From Saprospiraceae bacterium (GTDB taxonomy: Bacteria; Bacteroidota; Bacteroidia; Chitinophagales; Saprospiraceae): a DNA stretch of 64,000 nucleotides. The notes under the pieces were generated by a model. That model saw only the letters and a list, made by a program, of their open reading frames with translations. It searched no databases and was not told the origin of the DNA. Position numbers and translations under genes: made by a program. Positions 20,201 to 27,347 of this stretch are shown here, in pieces. The stretch covers positions 93,887 to 157,886 of the forward strand of contig JAHDDO010000002.1 of the NCBI GenBank assembly GCA_020629315.1. Reading direction: 5' to 3'. How positions within the stretch are numbered: position 1 is the first letter of the stretch; each line of letters opens with the position of its first letter.

Positions 20201-23200
20201 CTTGTCATGTGGACAATCTGCTCACCCAGATTCAATCCAGCACTATTTTGATCATCCTAGCACGGATGACATTGAACTAGGAGAAAATGCAGCTGGTATG
20301 GAATGTGATTTGATGGCCTTAGAAAATAATGAAGGTGTAGTATATGCATACCCTCATTATTATGTACTAGGCTGTGATGGCGAATTACATCCACAGGCTG
20401 TAAACAATAATGTATGTAACATCTTTACTAGCTATGCTGATCTAGAATTTGAAGCATGTAGTGATTGTCCTGAGGCGGATCATAAAAAGATAGAAAGAAC
20501 ATGGACATACCTTGACTGGTGTACGGGAGAAATCGAAGAGTTTACTCAATTAATTAAGCAGGTAGATGATGTGCCTCCAGTGATAGAAAGACCAGATTAC
20601 TCTATGAGTGTTGATCCATGGACGTGTTTAGGAAAATTCATTTTATTGGATCCAGAACATTTATATGATGAGTGCACACACTATGCAGATTACACAGTGA
20701 CTGGACCAGGTTCAATTATTAGTGTAAATGGAGATGGATCAGCACCGTTTGAAGTAAGCGGATTACCTAAAGGAGAGAATACATTCTACTACCATGGATT
20801 TGACTGTTGTGGTAACACTAGTGTTGATACGGTAATTATATCAGTAGAAGATAATGTACCACCAACGCCAATCGTACTACAGGACCTTGTTGTCAGTTTA
20901 ACAACGACAAATACGGAAGAAGGTATAGCTAAAGTATATGCGGAAGAGTTTGATAATGGTTCTCACGATGGTAACTGTGGGCCGGTTAGATTTGAGGTGC
21001 GAAGATCTTCAGGAGGTTCTTGTTTAAATGAAGGTGTAGATGGATATAATAACAACATCACCTTCAATGATGACATTCATCAGTTTGATAATGAAAGTGA
21101 TACAGATGGAGGCGAATGGGTTACATTCTGCTGTGAAGATTTAGATGAAATAGATGAAAACGGAATCGCTTACGGTATCCATAAAGTATGGCTACGTGTA
21201 TTTGATTCTGGAACAGATATGGTTTTCAATACAGAAGATGATAACTATAACGAATCTTGGATCAATGTTCGAGTAGAAGATAAGTTATTTGCAAATGTAA
21301 TTTGTCCACCGGATGTAACAATATGTTGTGGATGGGATCCAGATGATCAGTCGCATACTGGCGTACCGTATAATAACTCCGTATGTCATGATTATGAATT
21401 AGAGGTTCGATATGATTTGCCATTAGGCAACTTCGATGAGTTCTGTAATGAAGGAACTATTCAACGAACTTATGATGTGGTTATTGAAAGAGATAGCTTG
21501 ACAGGTGAGGTGACAAAGTGGGGTGAACATGGTTGTACGCAATTGATTGAAGTAGAGTGGTCTTCTTGTTGGGATCCAACGAGACCAGGTGGTCCTCTAT
21601 ATGATGGCACTTGGGAAGCAAATGATTGTGATGATCCTAATGAAGAATACTGTGGTGGTGAAATAGATTGGCCAGAAGATGAGACCTTAATATGCCAAGA
21701 TTTTGAATTGAACGTGCCTACATGGGTAGGAGGTCCTTGTGATCGGATAGCCTATCATGTAGATCAAGATACGTTCTGGTTTGAAGAAGGTGCTTGTTTC
21801 AAATTATTGAATCACTGGACAGTACTCAATGAATGTGTTGAAGAGCGATATCCAGGATATGGTACATGGACACATACGCAAGTAGTGAAGTTCTTTGATG
21901 ATGAAGATCCAATCTTGAGCGGCGTGGATACTTGTTATGCAGCTCCAATTGAATGCGCAGGAACACCAACATTAACCAATGTAGCTTGTGACACCTTAGG
22001 TGAGTGTATGAGTGAATGGATTAAGTGGGAGGTACTTATTGATCTGTGGGGTGACTGGACGATCGATTATAGATTTAGTACAGATTCTGATCGATTCGAT
22101 CCGAATTACGGCACACCACAAAATGAGCTTTATATTCCAGCGACAAATAGTTGTGCTCCGGTATTCGTAACCTTGCCAGAAGAGATTCCAGTGAGTAATT
22201 ACGAGCATAGAGTAGTATGGAGAGCAAGTGATGGATGTGGTAATACAGCAACACAAACGACTTACTTTACAGTCGAAGACAAGAAGGCGCCAACACCGTA
22301 TTGTTTAAATGTGAGTACAGCCTTGATGGATAATGGGGAGCTTGATTTGTGGGCTTGCGATTTTGACTTAGGTAGTTTTGATGATTGTACACCAGACGAA
22401 GACTTGCAGTATACTTTCAGCGAAGTGCCACCTGCTGATGATCCAGATTTTAATGAAGATCTTCAGTGCTCTGCCAGAACGTTTACATGTCAGGATATTC
22501 CTTCGGGGATTGATCATGGTTCGCCGATCTTGTTAGAGATTTATGTGTGGGATAATAACGGGAATAGCGACTTCTGTTTAGTAGAACTAGACCTAATCGA
22601 TAATTCAGAGGATAGCATGTGTGATGAAGATGAGAATTCAAGAATTGGTGGTAACATATTCACAGAAGCAGGTACACCGGTTAATGATGTAGCTATTACG
22701 GTAGAAGCATTATTACCTGAGTATCCGATCAGTGCTAGCTCAGATGAGAATGGCGCCTACGATACGAATATGCATGCGCACGGAAATAATTACACTGTCT
22801 TTGCCAACAAGGATATCAATTACTTGAATGGCGTTTCTACGGTCGATATCGTATTGATACAACGTCACATTTTGGGACTTGAAGATTTGAATTCTCCATA
22901 TAAGATGATTGCTTCTGATGTTAATGAAGATGAGAAGATTACCACCTTCGATCTTTTGGAAATCAGAAAGCTGATATTAGGTATTCATGATGAATTCCCT
23001 GAAACGGATAGTTGGCAGTTCATTGACGAATCACAGGCACTGGCTACAGAATCACCATGGAATTATAATGAAGTTATCCAGGTGTTCGATTTAGATGCAG
23101 AGCGAATGAACGAAGATTTCGTAGCTGTTAAAATGGGTGATGTGAATAATAGTGTGATTGCTAATGTCGGTGATGAAGCAGAGACGCGAAGTGGTCAAAT

Positions 23201-23840
23201 ATTATCTGTCATTTTACCAGAGGTACAATTGTCAGCTGGAGATGTGGTCGATATTCCACTTACCTTCGATAGCCAGGAGGATTGGTTTGGATTCCAGTTT
23301 ACCATGGAACTAGTTGGACTAGAATTTATGGGTGTTGCCAATGAGAATGGTTTACTACGAGATGAAAATATTGCAAGAGTTGAATCAGATATTCTTACAG
23401 TGAGTTGGAACAGTATTACTCCTGAAAATATCTCGGATCAAAGCATGGATCTTCAATTTAGAGTTACAGAAGACATCTCTATTGATGAAGCCATTCAATT
23501 GAGTTCGATGATTACCAAGGCAGAAGCGTATAATCAGTATTTGCAAGTAGCAGATATCCAGTTGTCTAGCTATGATTCAGAAATCATTTTGTTCCAGAAT
23601 GAGCCGAATCCATTTGTAGATAACACGAATATTAGATTTAGCCTTCCTGAAGAAAATACAGTGCGATTAACGATCTATGATGTACAAGGTAAGCAGTTGT
23701 ATAATAGCAGTGCATACTATGGAAAAGGTCAGCATACAGTGAGTATAAGTAGTGAAATTCTCACAGGACCTGGTATGTATTACTACCAGATCGATGTTGC
23801 TGACTTTAGTCAATCGCAGAAGATGATATTGATAAATTAA
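14217..23840 (+). CDS. Giant cysteine-rich T9SS-exported cell-surface repeat protein
   Basis: A 3207-residue protein. Residues 1-24 are a signal peptide. Next come a SFGDGWNGA-type domain and a CNYDP..DDGSC motif near residue 160. Diverged cysteine-containing units cover about 214-680, and seven tandem ~87-residue repeats cover 683-1293 with one degenerate unit after. HYR-like beta-sandwich modules (VEDKITP.., VEDNVPPTP..) fill about 1780-2790. A regulatory-type beta domain (~2807-2865) leads to a dockerin-like pair (GVSTVDIVLIQRHILG and DVNEDEKITTFDLLEIRKLILG, ~2868-2922). A cohesin-like domain (~2993-3115) and a T9SS type A sorting domain (NEPNPF onward, ~3122-3207) finish it. The likely role is adhesion or matrix; the ligand is unknown. 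It is followed by a strong terminator. Confidence 0.9.
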   Translation: MKNLIIKVIFLSCFVSSSFLVFGQCPVGETEVTISFPDLGDWPSEISFTIDPEPPGGPVSGGSAGATFCAADGITYSVLGEDSFGDGWNGADIQVDITEDGSVNGCSGAQDGCTVAIVEDAFVDGAGPTVVAEITTGGSLVTDDAGCALTDIMGCTTPTACNYDPCATVDDGSCVNEGDSCDDGLACTENDMIQEDCSCAGTPMEGTTVDCEGNCTEVIADLGGVSQACPGTSIDISLDDVYPKGGDGINIFVISDNIDGQGTSGTLAVHDVWSLDDDPVDVPLDFTNPTCEIITVNLSYEVTCWPDANDPENVILSGEIGQMDVFPEPFTVVITAPDCGGNDGVAELTSADGTVCETIVLAAGMVACGGDVDTDESYDFGTLFAGTICEQGPFMGTGSTDCELCDCPAGVDYTDPMEVACGSAVPTLPAIEDLIDVPASAFGVAIEWTPDPDAVVEPMGCEEEVVEYTFNLTCLLDDTDITPAQNTHTLTVYPTLTASLTPPLCDGSTSGLYEVLAPDGSVCDFVAGTAGSVDETCSGGSTPAELTYGPMTFFAGTACEVIFEEDYLATCDPTGACGSTCLEIDIAEVATEACSGEDFTFSVGIVNDGADVNILIYDNLGNAWGPFNEWDFATDVAVAPFPIAYENETCEAFDVTFSYEISCFFGGDLIFADELGTTTISPAQPEANIANAETQACSGQADVITIELLAGNEDMCQEVNVPASVNMTCASVDASVSYLYDAAAIATSLGGAASCYSDITGSEDMTIFPAQPTAVVTDNVMNACSEDEEVITVELRGVDGCVLDTKTYDAPANEGCEVSAEEVAYEWTVAELETLTGAPAALACYTAVTGTATVNIAPAEPTAVVSNNVMNACSGATNVITVELRAADGTVCDTKMYDASANNTCAVVSESIAYGWTLTELQTITGTTTDCYEAITGSANVNVAPAQPSAVVTNNVAAACSAAEDVITVELRAVDGSVCATKMYDATANNTCEVATQSIAYSWTAAEITTLTGAVASCYADVTGTSDVDISPAQPTAVVTNNVGTACSGAEDVITVELRAADGTVCATKMYDASANNTCAVVTEAVAYSWTAGELLTITGSTVACYSAVTGTADVNVSPAQPTAVVVGNAMNACSEAANVIAVELRAANGSVCATKMYPAPANHTCAVVAADIDYSWTAAEIETITGSSESCYSDVSGTEQVNVTPAQLIAVVTENEEESCSEASEVITVELRSVDGSVCDTKTYDAPVNNTCDVVNENVAYAWTLTELETITGSTIGCMAAVSGSAMVAVSPAQPSIVIVSSEDASCDGSEGSVEYRIMAADGVSICHEGSIDIDANMTCTPAETAVMAEMSAAELAGILNGLEECYEDVSETEVVAQPVLAQAPVINKTEACIPGTFGLCSYEIVSACGNDELDFDAAAVQMEASGFEGATFNVEVTTEDGCVEIFEVSKAACDCNISLEYNTDLSDPCACNDDQSANGAQDGTFSETVTFTGTCGLDIFVGAGSTPASLEGLAFTSVLNANGVDCDYSITFDHVDQVGYYIFLVNGAGLPVVDSDSGEAYEIGNVCAYPVITEPDLADLCEDDPVVMDLAALSPELSAYPGTYSVSIASNGGAGVATPDFDPAALGIGYHDVTWSYTGDFFSNQGGTDLNPAFPGCSTDYTERVYINPVPEVLNAPESVMICAGSEASFDLSVRLEAADHLTPARSPLTYEVEAFIGGVWTVVYTDYTDAGGVATETIDKTITVPSTSGSLSCTDIRISVTAFHDVGSRCTAVSESTPIIVHDEGLIACNDTISFSINTDCTAETRIEMFLESEPEEVCGEYVPDYLSTFYNAVVTNADGDPVSDDELVDYLGQCLSFEVTDLCSENSCWGTVCIEDKITPVIENCEDLDMSLRCFELDHVLNSKWYTHPTKGILPYPEVTDCGDDYTISYVDDFEYTNLEDPKCGEIIVTRTWISSENTTAGHVIADTCVATYTLGGFTLGDVIHPEAVISLSCGQSAHPDSIQHYFDHPSTDDIELGENAAGMECDLMALENNEGVVYAYPHYYVLGCDGELHPQAVNNNVCNIFTSYADLEFEACSDCPEADHKKIERTWTYLDWCTGEIEEFTQLIKQVDDVPPVIERPDYSMSVDPWTCLGKFILLDPEHLYDECTHYADYTVTGPGSIISVNGDGSAPFEVSGLPKGENTFYYHGFDCCGNTSVDTVIISVEDNVPPTPIVLQDLVVSLTTTNTEEGIAKVYAEEFDNGSHDGNCGPVRFEVRRSSGGSCLNEGVDGYNNNITFNDDIHQFDNESDTDGGEWVTFCCEDLDEIDENGIAYGIHKVWLRVFDSGTDMVFNTEDDNYNESWINVRVEDKLFANVICPPDVTICCGWDPDDQSHTGVPYNNSVCHDYELEVRYDLPLGNFDEFCNEGTIQRTYDVVIERDSLTGEVTKWGEHGCTQLIEVEWSSCWDPTRPGGPLYDGTWEANDCDDPNEEYCGGEIDWPEDETLICQDFELNVPTWVGGPCDRIAYHVDQDTFWFEEGACFKLLNHWTVLNECVEERYPGYGTWTHTQVVKFFDDEDPILSGVDTCYAAPIECAGTPTLTNVACDTLGECMSEWIKWEVLIDLWGDWTIDYRFSTDSDRFDPNYGTPQNELYIPATNSCAPVFVTLPEEIPVSNYEHRVVWRASDGCGNTATQTTYFTVEDKKAPTPYCLNVSTALMDNGELDLWACDFDLGSFDDCTPDEDLQYTFSEVPPADDPDFNEDLQCSARTFTCQDIPSGIDHGSPILLEIYVWDNNGNSDFCLVELDLIDNSEDSMCDEDENSRIGGNIFTEAGTPVNDVAITVEALLPEYPISASSDENGAYDTNMHAHGNNYTVFANKDINYLNGVSTVDIVLIQRHILGLEDLNSPYKMIASDVNEDEKITTFDLLEIRKLILGIHDEFPETDSWQFIDESQALATESPWNYNEVIQVFDLDAERMNEDFVAVKMGDVNNSVIANVGDEAETRSGQILSVILPEVQLSAGDVVDIPLTFDSQEDWFGFQFTMELVGLEFMGVANENGLLRDENIARVESDILTVSWNSITPENISDQSMDLQFRVTEDISIDEAIQLSSMITKAEAYNQYLQVADIQLSSYDSEIILFQNEPNPFVDNTNIRFSLPEENTVRLTIYDVQGKQLYNSSAYYGKGQHTVSISSEILTGPGMYYYQIDVADFSQSQKMILIN
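16263..18095 (+). repeat. Seven tandem in-frame repeats (87 residues, 261 bp)
   Basis: Repeat starts fall at 16263, 16524, 16791, 17052, 17313, 17574 and 17835. The last five units are each exactly 261 bp, the first is also 261 and the second 267. Each unit begins AQPTAVV-like, has ACS near position 15, VITVELRA.DG.VC, NNTC, a SWTAAELETITG helix and a CY..VTG ending. Most units have four cysteines at fixed positions. A degenerate eighth unit begins at 18096. Synonymous codons differ between units. Confidence 0.93.
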
Positions 23841-23865
23841 GAATAAACGGTCGGTATTTAATAAA

Positions 23866-23904
23866 TGGGTCTACAGCTATGTGGGCCCATTTTTTATTTA
23901 TTTT
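23866..23904 (+). terminator. Rho-independent terminator of the giant surface gene
   Basis: A 10-bp stem (TGGGTCTACA with TGTGGGCCCA, two G-T pairs) with a GCTA loop is followed by a T-rich tail, 25 bases after the stop codon. Confidence 0.85.
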
Positions 23905-23906
23905 AG

Positions 23907-24032
23907 TTGGGCGATCCCCTCATTACATGCAGCAAAGAATCTAGTGTAAAGAACCGGGTCGGTGTATTCTAGGCTTGGTCCCGAGACAAGGTCTCGCGAC
24001 ACCTAAAGGTCCTGCCATCCACCTATCGCAGC
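23907..24032 (+). repeat. Structured intergenic repeat, copy 2 (plus orientation)
   Basis: It starts TTGGGCGATCCCC, has CGGGTCGG in the middle and ends CATCCACCTATCGC. A 6-bp CGAGAC/GTCTCG hairpin with a 3-base loop sits at 23982-23996, in the place of the triloop hairpin of copy 1. Order of blocks and boundary motifs match copy 1 at 13378-13483, but the interior has diverged. It fills the space between the giant gene's terminator and the next ATG. Confidence 0.5.
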
Positions 24033-24047
24033 TAAACCATTACTTAT

Positions 24048-24503
24048 ATGAACGACATTTTTTATCCGATTCACCATCAATCATTTAGGTTCACTAATAA
24101 TGAAAAGCTTTCAGAAGAGGGACTTAGAGAAAAGATAATTGCCATCCGCCTAAATCAAAGAGGCAATCATTCCAAATACCCAAGGTCGAGAATGTTTGGA
24201 AATGAGGTCTTTAAAATAGGAGAGGATCTATGGTTTCTTATTGAAGAGGTAAATGAGGAGTATTATCAACTTTCGTTTCAATCTCGTGATAATAAGCGGC
24301 CTGTATTATTTGTAGTTATTTTATTCTTCGGTCTAGGGGCGCTCTTTTCTTCATTTATCCGATCAATTTTAATTCCAACAGCGATCTTCTTTGGCGCTGT
24401 TTTCTTGATGTTTCATTTTATCTCCAAAGCCACAACACAAAACTTTGCATTGTATGCTCATAGATTGGCTAATGAACTCGATTCAATAGCTCAGAAAAAG
24501 TAA
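24048..24503 (+). CDS. Membrane protein of unknown function
   Basis: A 151-residue protein with a polar N-terminal ~85 residues. Two adjacent hydrophobic segments follow (about 87-106 and 109-127: PVLFVVILFFGLGALFSSF and ILIPTAIFFGAVFLMF), then a short cytoplasmic-looking tail. It has no signal peptide or recognisable motif. The ATG lies directly after the second structured repeat. It overlaps nothing and ends convergently with the thioredoxin-like gene. I cannot assign a function. Confidence 0.6.
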   Translation: MNDIFYPIHHQSFRFTNNEKLSEEGLREKIIAIRLNQRGNHSKYPRSRMFGNEVFKIGEDLWFLIEEVNEEYYQLSFQSRDNKRPVLFVVILFFGLGALFSSFIRSILIPTAIFFGAVFLMFHFISKATTQNFALYAHRLANELDSIAQKK

Positions 24504-24530
24504 AGGGTAGCATAAATGGAAAGTAAAGGA

Positions 24531-25088
24531 TCAATTATTTCCACCAATGTGGATAAGATTTTGATCTACTTTTTGGGTATTGAAGAATTGGCTATATCTA
24601 CGCCATGGGGTTCTTTTATAATGATCTTCATTGAAGTAATGAACAATCTGAGTAAAAGTAGCTGGCGATTGATATCCTCTAATAGGTTGGATAATATTAG
24701 ATTTCTCATCTAAGAAAACGGTAGTTGGGAAACTGAGCCTTCCTTGTAATAACTGCACGGCAAACTCGTGGTAACCACCTTTATTCGTTTTTCTAAACTC
24801 ATAAGACTCATCATCATAGATGATATCTTCTTTCATTTGCGCATCAAACATAACAGGATAGAAGTGTTCATTAATGTAGGCTACCACTGCTGAATCTTTA
24901 AAGGTGGTTTTATCCATCTTTTTACACCAGCTACATTTTTTAATGTATACTTCTACTAATATCTTTCGAGGCTCATTTTCATTGAGCGCCACAGCTTCTT
25001 CCCACGTCAACCAATTCACCTCTTGAGCAAAGCTGTCTTGAAAGGGGATGCATAGCGTTACAAATAGTATAATTCTGAATATATTCAA
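24531..25088 (-). CDS. Secreted thioredoxin-fold protein with a CxxC motif
   Basis: A periplasmic thioredoxin-like protein of about 186 residues. The redox motif KKCSWCKKMDKTTF is followed by the conserved FPTTVFLDEKSNII strand with the cis-proline position. I chose a TTG start (NIFRIILFVTLC...) because it places a clean signal peptide at the N-terminus. A further upstream TTG would add a second hydrophobic segment. CxxC and neighbouring residues resemble DUF255/thioredoxin_7 proteins of Bacteroidota. It is the last gene in a minus-strand cluster, 23 bases after ribD. Confidence 0.72.
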   Translation of the reverse strand: MNIFRIILFVTLCIPFQDSFAQEVNWLTWEEAVALNENEPRKILVEVYIKKCSWCKKMDKTTFKDSAVVAYINEHFYPVMFDAQMKEDIIYDDESYEFRKTNKGGYHEFAVQLLQGRLSFPTTVFLDEKSNIIQPIRGYQSPATFTQIVHYFNEDHYKRTPWRRYSQFFNTQKVDQNLIHIGGNN

Positions 25089-25186
25089 ATTAACTCCTAT
25101 TGGGTTACAGGGCAAAATAACAATAAAGGATACTAAATAGCAAACGATTAAATTGATGAACAAGTTGCTTTAAAACAACTTTAACG

Positions 25187-26227
25187 CTATTTAACAGTCT
25201 CATTCTCGATGTACAAGATTTCATCACCCAAAATGGCCTTTTTATCAAGAAGCCGACCTTTGAGAGTAGGGGCTTTAATGCCATCAGAAAGAAGGTGTGA
25301 TGTGCGGATGACTCGAGCTTCATCCCACATATTTTCTTTTATGAATGCTTCTAAAGTAAAGGCGCCTCCTTCTACAAGCAGATAATAAATATCGAATTTA
25401 TACAAGGCTTTGCACAAGGATGCTATGGAATATTCCTTTTCTTCCATTTTTAGATAAGTGACATTACCTTCAATACCTTCTTTGGTATAGTTACAAACAA
25501 TCACTTTCCCATTTTCTCCAAATATGGCCTTGTCCTTAGGAACACGCAAATGTGGGTCAATTAACACTCTTATTGGGTCTTCTCCTGGGTATTCACGGGT
25601 TGTTAATTTAGGGTCATCAGTGATTGCCGTGTTGGCCCCAATTAATATGGCATCGATGTCACTACGCCATTTGTGGCTTAAAACCTTAGATTGAGCATTG
25701 CTCAACCACACCTGTTGCCCTTTTACACCTAAATATGCATGTTTAGACTGTGCCCACTTGAGAATGATATAGGGACGTTTTTGGGTCTGATGGACGATAA
25801 ATGGCGCAATAATAGCCTTTCCTTTATCAGCTAAAATCCCTTGTTGAATAAGGACCCCTTTCGATTGTAAAAAGCGCATACCTTGACCGGAAACATTAGG
25901 ATTTGGATCCAGGTTTGCGATGAATACCTTTTGAACCTTTTCCTCGATTATCCTATGGGTACAAGCTCCGGTTTTTCCTACATGATTACAAGGTTCTAAT
26001 GATACATATAGACTTGATTCGGGTATTTTATAGGTATCTGCTATCGATACTGAATTAAAAGCATTCACCTCGGCATGGGCTTGACCATACGCTTGATGAA
26101 AACCCTCACCAATGATAGTATCCTGGTGCACTAGAACCGCTCCCACCATTGGGTTGCTTTTAGTCCTTTTTCCTCCTCTAAGAGCTAGGGAGAAACAACG
26201 TCGTATATATTTTTCATGATTATCCAA
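25187..26227 (-). CDS. ribD: Riboflavin biosynthesis deaminase/reductase RibD
   Basis: A bifunctional enzyme for the second and third steps of riboflavin synthesis. The N-terminal zinc deaminase has HAEVNAF and the PCNHVGKTGAC metal site, with NPMVGAV nearby. The C-terminal reductase has ILKWAQS.., GANTAITDDPKLTTR and the LVEGGAFTLEAF loop. At 346 residues the length is normal. The start is a TTG (LDNHEKYIRRCF), since HEKYMRRC is the typical family opening. It overlaps the preceding cysteine desulfurase-like gene by 8 bases, indicating coupling. Confidence 0.93.
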   Translation of the reverse strand: MDNHEKYIRRCFSLALRGGKRTKSNPMVGAVLVHQDTIIGEGFHQAYGQAHAEVNAFNSVSIADTYKIPESSLYVSLEPCNHVGKTGACTHRIIEEKVQKVFIANLDPNPNVSGQGMRFLQSKGVLIQQGILADKGKAIIAPFIVHQTQKRPYIILKWAQSKHAYLGVKGQQVWLSNAQSKVLSHKWRSDIDAILIGANTAITDDPKLTTREYPGEDPIRVLIDPHLRVPKDKAIFGENGKVIVCNYTKEGIEGNVTYLKMEEKEYSIASLCKALYKFDIYYLLVEGGAFTLEAFIKENMWDEARVIRTSHLLSDGIKAPTLKGRLLDKKAILGDEILYIENETVK

Positions 26228-27344
26228 GCAGGATATTCTCTAAGGCTTGAACCGTTTTATTTATCTCATCCATTTGAGTGACATGACTAAACGAAAAGCG
26301 AATCGTTTTTCTGTCTGAAGGGCTACCAATAGCTTCTAAAACATGAGAGGCTTTTACAGATCCGCTGCTACAAGCACTACCTCCTGAGACTAGTATGCCA
26401 TCCATATCTAACAACATATCTAACATATCATTCTTGGCGGATGGCGGAAAGCTTACGCTTAATATATGGGGACTCTGACTATTCTCAGTCCCATTAAACA
26501 TAATATCATCAAACCTATCCCTTAGTTCTTTTTTCAAATGACTTTTTATTTGTTGCAGGTGTGTCACTCGATCATCTAGATGGTCATAAGCTTGCATCAT
26601 AGCTTTATGAATCCCTATGATGCCATGCAAATTCTCTGTGCCAGATCGTATATTTCGTTCTTGAGCACCGCCAGTAAGCCAAGGTTTCAATTGGGCATCA
26701 TGCCTCATGTACATAAAACCTATTCCCTTAGGGGCATGGAATTTATGGCCTGAAGCTGTTAGAAAATGGGCCCCTAAGGTCTCCAGATTATACGCAAATT
26801 TGCCAACACCTTGAGCAGCATCTGTATGGAAATAAGCAGCGCCTTCATTGCACAATGCTGCGACTCGCTCTAAATCCAATACATTACCCAATTCATTATT
26901 TACATGCATTAGACTCACTAAGGTCTTTTTGTTAGAGGGTAAAAGCTCTTCTAAGGATTCTATATTTACTCGACCTTCATGATTGACGTCCAATAAAACC
27001 ACTTCGATACCTTGTTCATGCTCTAATCGCTCCAAGGTGTGGAGTATACAATGATGCTCTAAAGGAGAAGAAATGATGCGCGCCACACCTAAATCTATAG
27101 GTGCCCTGTTGAGGATCATATTGTTAGCTTCTGTAGCACAAGAGGTAAAAAATATCTCACCCGTTGATGCGCCTAATATATGAGCTATTTCAGCACGTGC
27201 TGATTCTATTTTGGTTCTTGATAAACGGCCATATTGATGAGTAGACGAAGGATTCCCATTACAATCAAGCATGGCTTGATAAATTTCCTTAGCTATATCT
27301 TCAAGGATGGGCGTTGTTGCCGCATGATCTAAATATACTGCCAT
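26220..27344 (-). CDS. Cysteine desulfurase (IscS/NifS family)
   Basis: A PLP enzyme that takes sulfur from cysteine for Fe-S cluster, thionucleoside and cofactor synthesis. The family opening VYLDHAATTPI is present, as are ATEANN, the PLP lysine in SGHKFHAPKGIG (near residue 200) and the mobile catalytic cysteine in GSACSSGS (near 325). The 374-residue length and the short insertion pattern fit group I (IscS/NifS) rather than SufS. No iscU or iscA is next to it. It follows the other class-V enzyme gene by 3 bases and overlaps ribD. Confidence 0.9.
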   Translation of the reverse strand: MAVYLDHAATTPILEDIAKEIYQAMLDCNGNPSSTHQYGRLSRTKIESARAEIAHILGASTGEIFFTSCATEANNMILNRAPIDLGVARIISSPLEHHCILHTLERLEHEQGIEVVLLDVNHEGRVNIESLEELLPSNKKTLVSLMHVNNELGNVLDLERVAALCNEGAAYFHTDAAQGVGKFAYNLETLGAHFLTASGHKFHAPKGIGFMYMRHDAQLKPWLTGGAQERNIRSGTENLHGIIGIHKAMMQAYDHLDDRVTHLQQIKSHLKKELRDRFDDIMFNGTENSQSPHILSVSFPPSAKNDMLDMLLDMDGILVSGGSACSSGSVKASHVLEAIGSPSDRKTIRFSFSHVTQMDEINKTVQALENILLG

Positions 27345-27347
27345 GTA

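Noticed and set aside
23982..23996. Terminator formed by the CGAGAC/GTCTCG hairpin
   Set aside because: No T run follows; a strong terminator already lies at 23866-23904, and the hairpin belongs to the structured repeat.
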